NCBI GenBank assembly: GCA_022573485.1
Contig: JACZTW010000153.1
Span: 1 to 9,015 of the forward strand
Direction of reading: 5' to 3'
DNA from: Planctomycetota bacterium
GTDB taxonomy: Bacteria > Planctomycetota > Phycisphaerae > UBA1845 > CAIVHJ01
DNA length: 9,015 nucleotides
The position numbers and the translations under genes were made by a program. This document shows positions 6,159-9,015 of this stretch, in pieces. The first letter of the stretch is position 1, and each line of letters opens with the position of its first letter. A model generated the notes under the pieces. It was not told the DNA's origin, searched no databases, and was given only the letters and a program-made list of their open reading frames with translations.

Positions 6159-6214
6159 ATTCCGAAGTCCCCAATCCGCAATCCGCAATCCGCAATCCGC
6201 ATTCCGCATTTCGA
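6159..6214. repeat. Heptamer array, consensus AATCCGC (copy 2)
   Basis: Eight 7-bp units in register, with four exact consecutive AATCCGC copies at 6173-6200. These are flanked by ATTCCGA and AGTCCCC on the left and ATTCCGC and ATTTCGA on the right. Same unit and same CCTTCCA left flank as 5854-5895. Confidence 0.92.
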
Positions 6215-6290
6215 CCCTTTCCCATTCCCGGCCTTGCCCTTGCGCGAAGTTTGGCTTCGTTTGGCGCTACACGTTTCGCCGGTTCCGACG

Positions 6291-6325
6291 CTTCACGCTT
6301 CACGATTCACTCTTCACGCGTCAGC
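6291..6325. repeat. Heptamer array, consensus CTTCACG
   Basis: Five 7-bp units: CTTCACG, CTTCACG, ATTCACT, CTTCACG and a degenerate CGTCAGC. It is the last heptamer array seen before the lower-GC islet. Confidence 0.8.
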
Positions 6326-6485
6326 CCGCGCACACTCCATCTGCACAATCCACTACCCTTGTTACTGCACGGGCGCGCTATAGAAACGCCCACAGGGCGC
6401 GATCGCCGCGTCTCATCGTCCAGATGTACCGTCTTTTACAGACGGGGTTGGATTGGAATCTCGGTGGATTTGGTAGAGGCGGATT

Positions 6486-6534
6486 AATTAGGGACAGTCA
6501 TTAAATGGCCGAAAACTAGTGACTGTCCCTAATT
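6486..6534. repeat. GGGACAGTCA palindrome, copy 1
   Basis: A perfect 15-bp inverted repeat (AATTAGGGACAGTCA at 6486-6500 and its complement at 6520-6534) around a 19-nt centre. The centre shares TTAAATGG-x-CGAAAAC with copy 2, so this is a copy with a 4-nt deletion (CCAA) in the left arm. It lies 36 bases beyond the stop of the 95-aa minus-strand gene. Between them is a GC-rich hairpin-capable stretch (6537-6565). Confidence 0.93.
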
Positions 6535-6570
6535 CTCTCCGGGGGGACATCACGGAGTCCTCCGGGCCAT

Positions 6571-6858
6571 TTACAAATCTTGATAAGCGTTTTCCGCAGA
6601 ACACAACAGATTTCCCAGCTTTGAATCTAGCGGCCAACAATCTACAATCGCCTTCCCCATTCCCAGTTTCCTCATGTTCCTCGGAGGAATGTGGCCACTT
6701 TCTAACTGCGTCAGGATGTCCTTGAGATGAGATTCGAAGCTCCGAAGTTGGCCGGGATCGCCCACGGTTCCACGGCCTTCCTTATGAAGATCGAGCTCGA
6801 CCGCGAGCGCTGCCAGCGCTCCCCTTGAAAGGGCAATTGCCTTGTTTTCCTTGCTCAT
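6571..6858 (-). CDS. Small hypothetical protein, 95 aa
   Basis: Not recognised as a named family. The protein is soluble, with a helical N-terminal part (7-55, ALSRGALAALAVELDLH and FESHLKDILTQLE) followed by a Pro/Gly/Trp segment with a conserved look (HIPPRNMRKLGMGKAIVDCWPLDSKLG, 56-82) and a short final helix. ATG 6858 (MSKENKA) is chosen because the longer frame from 6960 adds a residue stretch of poor protein character (SSGIPGRRIRRW); neither start has a good ribosome binding site, so the N-terminus is uncertain. It lies downstream of the 61-aa frame on the same strand and may share its transcript. Small unrelated proteins in a palindrome-separated islet could be orphan immunity-type genes, but nothing in the sequence shows this. 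Confidence 0.5.
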   Translation of the reverse strand: MSKENKAIALSRGALAALAVELDLHKEGRGTVGDPGQLRSFESHLKDILTQLESGHIPPRNMRKLGMGKAIVDCWPLDSKLGNLLCSAENAYQDL

Positions 6859-6975
6859 GGCCGTATCAGGTTTACCTCTGGATTGAGAATGAACCGTTGT
6901 AGCTGTCCACCTTCGAATCCGACGCCCTGGGATGCCGCTCGACCACTGATCGACCAACATCCTAATTCAGAATGA

Positions 6976-7161
6976 CTACTCTTGGTCTATACTAGATAGA
7001 TCACCTACCATTATCTCCGAGAGCGTCAAGAAATCAGATCGGAGATTGGCACGAATCATGTCGAGCACCTGGGCTGTGCCGCGATTGAATATATCGTCCT
7101 TCTGTGGTACCGACAGATAGGGGTGAAACGCATCCATCAATCGCTTCATTTGGTCTTTCAT
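6976..7161 (-). CDS. Small hypothetical protein, 61 aa, possibly truncated at its start
   Basis: A 61-residue open frame (MKDQMKRLMDAF, then IFNRGTAQVLDMIRANLRSDFLTLSEI) that reads like soluble helical protein rather than noise. No family is recognised. ATG 7161 has no ribosome binding site. Only 10 bases separate it from palindrome copy 2 (7172-7224), and the frame continues upstream only to a TTG at 7173 inside the palindrome edge. Insertion of the palindrome may therefore have cut off the original 5' end. It is followed on the same strand by the 95-aa gene, with about 117 bases between stop and the chosen start. Confidence 0.4.
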   Translation of the reverse strand: MKDQMKRLMDAFHPYLSVPQKDDIFNRGTAQVLDMIRANLRSDFLTLSEIMVGDLSSIDQE

Positions 7162-7171
7162 ATGAACGAAC

Positions 7172-7224
7172 AATTAGGGACAGTCACCAATTAAATGGAC
7201 GAAAACTGGTGACTGTCCCTAATT
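7172..7224. repeat. GGGACAGTCACC palindrome, copy 2
   Basis: A perfect 18-bp inverted repeat (AATTAGGGACAGTCACCA at 7172-7189 and its complement at 7207-7224) with a 17-nt centre ending in CGAAAAC. It is the most complete of the three copies. It sits between the lipoprotein stop (7248) and the 61-aa frame (7161), in the same orientation as copies 1 and 3 judged by the asymmetric GAAAAC next to the right arm. Confidence 0.95.
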
Positions 7225-7247
7225 ACTCGACGAGGGCAACAACATTT

Positions 7248-7775
7248 TCATTTCTTCACTCCTTTATAGTTTGAGTACGTTCTTGTACGGGTCACGCGAC
7301 CCGTGTCGTTTTTTTCATTACTCTGTTGTGTTGTTCTCCATTTCATTATGTAGTCGCCCAGCCAATAGATGTGCGTGATCGTCAGTTCAGGGTTTCCATA
7401 CACCATCTCGTATTTATACAGGCCGTCCTCTCGGCCTAGAAATTTTGCACGCCGCATCTTCTCAATCATCCGTGGTAAATTTTCCGATTTTCCAATCCAA
7501 GAATGTTCGGACGTTGCTAGGTTGCAGCCGTGACTCAACTCTCCTACCCAATTCGATTCATTTATATCCTGCGTAACCTGCACGTCGGCTATTGTCCACG
7601 GCTCCTTGATCGTCTGCCCGTCAGGATAAACGCCGTCCTCTACCACGACGAGACGATAACTGAGACTGTCCAGACCTATCAGCCGTTCCGCAAACCGATC
7701 AGGCATTGTGTTGTGGCAGCCAAAGAGTGCTGCACAGAAAAACAAGACTAACATGGTTCCTATTGCCTTCTTCAT
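7248..7775 (-). CDS. Hypothetical lipoprotein, 175 aa
   Basis: Residues 1-20 form a lipoprotein signal (Lys2-Lys3, hydrophobic core, lipobox LFGC at 17-20), so the mature protein should be lipidated on Cys20 and membrane-anchored outside the cytoplasm. The remaining 155 residues are mixed strand/helix with no recognised domain: SYRLVVVEDG, EPWTIADVQVTQDIN, MIEKMRRAKFLG, YKYEMVYGNPELTITHIYWLGDY. The C-terminus is basic and Thr-rich. ATG 7775 is preceded by AAGGGA with a 5-nt spacer. A longer in-frame reading to 7826 begins in palindrome copy 3 (MTVPNYLVPNYL) and would bury the signal peptide, so it is rejected. GC content is lower than in the left part of the window, suggesting transfer. It is flanked by palindromes on both sides. 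Confidence 0.78.
   Translation of the reverse strand: MKKAIGTMLVLFFCAALFGCHNTMPDRFAERLIGLDSLSYRLVVVEDGVYPDGQTIKEPWTIADVQVTQDINESNWVGELSHGCNLATSEHSWIGKSENLPRMIEKMRRAKFLGREDGLYKYEMVYGNPELTITHIYWLGDYIMKWRTTQQSNEKNDTGRVTRTRTYSNYKGVKK
7287..7315 (+). terminator. Intrinsic-terminator-like hairpin, antisense inside the lipoprotein gene
   Basis: ACGGGTC / GACCCGT (7287-7293 and 7298-7304, loop ACGC) is a perfect 7-bp stem. After four bases it is followed by seven T residues (7309-7315) on the plus strand. It lies in the last 25 codons of the minus-strand lipoprotein gene, so it would act on transcripts entering from the left, antisense to that gene. It may also be a chance result of the coding sequence. 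Confidence 0.45.
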
Positions 7776-7795
7776 AGCATTCCCTTGACAAAGAT

Positions 7796-7864
7796 AATTC
7801 GGGACAAGGTAATTCGGGACAGTCACCTATTGATCGAGGCAGAAAACGGTGACTGTCCCCAGTT
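7796..7864. repeat. GGGACAGTCACC palindrome, copy 3, with partial tandem duplication
   Basis: The core arms GGGACAGTCACC (7816-7827) and GGTGACTGTCCC (7848-7859) are perfect over 12 bp. The outer parts AATTC and CAGTT (to 7811 and 7864) pair with two mismatches. The 20-nt centre ends in AGAAAAC as in the other copies. The left end AATTCGGGACA is repeated just upstream (7796-7806 and 7811-7821, a 15-nt step). It lies between the stop of the 165-aa gene (7919) and the start of the lipoprotein gene (7775). Confidence 0.9.
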
Positions 7865-7918
7865 TTAGTTAGACATTATAGCGGCCCACCAAATCCAAGA
7901 AAACGACGTGGCGCTCCC

Positions 7919-8416
7919 TCACAGACCCCAATAGCGTGATCGGCCGGTACGCGGTGGTAGTCGACGATAGTACGACCAAGCGTCTTCTTGTTGCAGTGTG
8001 CATCCGAGTTCCCTTGCAACGCCTTCTCTGAATCCCGAGGCCATTTCATCGGGCAGCGTGAGGTCAAAATCGCCCTCCAAGGTTGCTTCAGGGTCGTGAG
8101 CGTCAACATAGAACCGCAAATACCATTTGCAGTCGATCGGAGCGATACCCACGCGAACATAGGTATCTCCTTGTATGGCTTCAATAAGGTCAGCAGGTGT
8201 CTTCACAATATCGAACAATCCGCCAAAGTCGAGATCCCGTTTGTAGAAATGCAATCCATCATGCTGCCACCAGTCATCATATTGCCGCAGCCGGGCGTGC
8301 GGATCGACACGTTTCAGATACCCAACGACTTTCGAGAGTATCGACGACAACTCTGCGGAAGGGAGAACACCAACGCAGCAGAAATTGATGCCATCGGGCG
8401 GACTAAAAGGTGCCAT
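7919..8416 (-). CDS. Hypothetical protein, 165 aa
   Basis: A soluble protein of unknown function with no signal peptide. It has mixed composition and good globular character: SAELSSILSKVVGYLKRVDPHARL (20-43), YDDWWQHDGLHFYKRDLDFGGLFDIV (46-71), TPADLIEAIQGDTYVRVGIAP (73-93), WYLRFYVDAHDPEATLEGDFDLTLP (98-122) and a final helix ending QQEDAWSYYRRLP (142-154). The pattern resembles small acidic proteins often found as orphans near polymorphic-toxin or accessory loci, but no family can be named. ATG 8416 has GAGG six bases upstream on the minus strand; a TTG at 8437 would add seven residues and is less likely. It is the first gene of the minus-strand islet. Palindrome copy 3 lies 54 bases beyond its stop, and the transposase remnant lies upstream. 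Confidence 0.68.
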   Translation of the reverse strand: MAPFSPPDGINFCCVGVLPSAELSSILSKVVGYLKRVDPHARLRQYDDWWQHDGLHFYKRDLDFGGLFDIVKTPADLIEAIQGDTYVRVGIAPIDCKWYLRFYVDAHDPEATLEGDFDLTLPDEMASGFREGVARELGCTLQQEDAWSYYRRLPPRTGRSRYWGL

Positions 8417-8520
8417 TTGCAGCCTCGTCGCAGGCAAGGTGACATAAGTCGTTACATCTTGGAAGAAGCGGATTCTCGTCCACCTCTACCATTCGATCGG
8501 CCTCCGAGCATCCTTCACGG

Positions 8521-9015
8521 ATGATCGACTGTCAATTCGTACCTCCGAAGCATTGTGACCGCCTTTCGCTCGACCCCGCGATGCGGACCATCGTGGACTC
8601 GCGCGGTCTGATGCGGAATGCGGCGTCGACCAGCGAGATGGGCCGTTTTGAGACGGATTGGCTGACAAGCGCGGGCAACTTCGCCACGTTGGTCGATCTC
8701 CCTGGCGCCTGGATCGACCGGGTGCATGCGTGCCGGCCGCCGAAGCTGATCATCCTTGACATGGATTCGTCGGAAAGCCCGACCTACGGCAACCAGGAGG
8801 GCAGCGCCTACAACGGTCATTTCGGCCGTACCTGTTACCACCCGCTGTTCGTGTTCAACCAGTTCGGCGACGTCGAACGCTGCGCCCTTCGTCCCGGCAA
8901 CGTGCACAGTGCCCACGAATGGCGCGACGTGCTGGAACCCGTCGTTGAGCGTTACCGGGAACGGGACTTGCGCCGCTACTTCCGAGGCGATGCCGCCTTC
9001 GCCTCACCGGACATC
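8521..9015 (+). pseudogene. IS1380-family transposase, 5'-truncated, runs off right edge
   Basis: From about 8557 the frame gives a continuous IS1380-type (DDE group 1) transposase: DRLSLDPAMR, AASTSEMGRFETDWL, WIDRVHACRPPKLIILDMDSS (first catalytic Asp region, near 8758-8766), NQEGSAYNGHFGRTCYHPLFVFNQFGD, CALRPGNVHSA, and RGDAAF with the second catalytic Asp at 8989-8991. The third acidic residue would lie outside the window. Members are usually about 440-470 aa with some 80 residues before the DRL-x-DPAMR block. Here that N-terminal part is missing: in-frame sequence upstream is unrelated and reaches a TAA at 8404-8406. The 8521-8556 stretch might be a frameshifted, decayed continuation, but this is not clear. 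No terminal inverted repeat is visible on this side. The start coordinate is only the first in-frame ATG. Confidence 0.87.

Larger units (their letters stand above)
5737..6485. other. Non-coding, repeat-rich intergenic region
   Basis: About 750 bases without a credible gene. Five to six short arrays, all with 7-bp units, are separated by Pro/Ser/Arg-rich-looking filler. Open frames on both strands exist, but where they cross the arrays they repeat a seven-residue pattern (such as ADCGLRI on the minus strand), because three heptamers equal seven codons. They lack ribosome binding sites and are not real proteins. The stretch 6330-6485 holds no recognisable feature. Confidence 0.7.

Noticed and set aside
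5919..6303. Overlapping minus-strand open frames of 96 and 124 residues with RIADCGLR-type repeats
   Set aside because: They are translations of the AATCCGC heptamers; three heptamers equal seven codons, so different frames give the same repeated peptide. They have no ribosome binding site and no fold-like content outside the arrays.
374..6325. Heptamer arrays as CRISPR repeats
   Set aside because: Units are 7 bp and directly adjacent, with no unique spacers and no cas genes.
7864..7875. GTTAGAC near palindrome copy 3 as an integron attC core (GTTRRRY)
   Set aside because: The motif is short, no matching RYYYAAC box is placed as attC needs, the other palindromes lack it, and no integrase is present.
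7988..8524. A 178-residue plus-strand open frame opposite the 165-aa gene
   Set aside because: Its composition is less protein-like, it has no clear ribosome binding site, and it ends just where the transposase frame begins. The minus-strand reading has a GAGG site and globular character.

Overview
The window looks like a chromosomal piece of a GC-rich bacterium, most likely Planctomycetota or a close relative. This is an inference from gene style and from the heptamer-repeat-filled intergenic DNA; there is no rRNA or other marker gene to prove it. No tRNA, rRNA or CRISPR array was seen.

Left part (1-5736), GC-rich and mostly single-copy-looking genes. A four-helix-bundle (S23-type) gene on the minus strand runs off the left edge and carries one in-frame TGA, so it is a probable pseudogene. 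A tandem heptamer separates its start from the end of a divergent YchF-like ATPase gene (421-1488, minus). Divergent from ychF runs a plus-strand series: a cytoplasmic protein made of twelve exact 34-residue TPR units (1734-3086), an exported helical protein with two Spy/CpxP-like half-modules (3215-4339), a conserved protein of unknown function (4550-5062), and a stand-alone MshEN/GspE-N domain with no ATPase (5269-5736). The gaps between these genes are 100 to 210 bases and a promoter can be proposed in one of them, so they need not form one operon.

Middle (5737-6485) is non-coding. It holds several separate arrays whose consensus sequences differ (GTGATTC, AATCCGC, ACTGACA, CTTCACG) but whose unit length is always 7 bp, as with GTTCCCT at 374-415. 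Apparent open frames here are by-products of the repeats.

Right part (6486-8416) is a lower-GC accessory islet of small minus-strand genes: a 165-aa protein, a 175-aa lipoprotein, and 61-aa and 95-aa proteins, none of known function. A same-orientation palindrome (arms ending GGGACAGTCAC / GTGACTGTCCC) follows each gene or gene pair, giving a cassette-like layout. The window ends in a 5'-truncated IS1380-family transposase (8521-9015 and beyond).

The best candidates for something new are the cassette-like islet with its palindromes, the shared 7-bp unit length among unrelated arrays, and the orphan MshEN domain with altered motif glycines.
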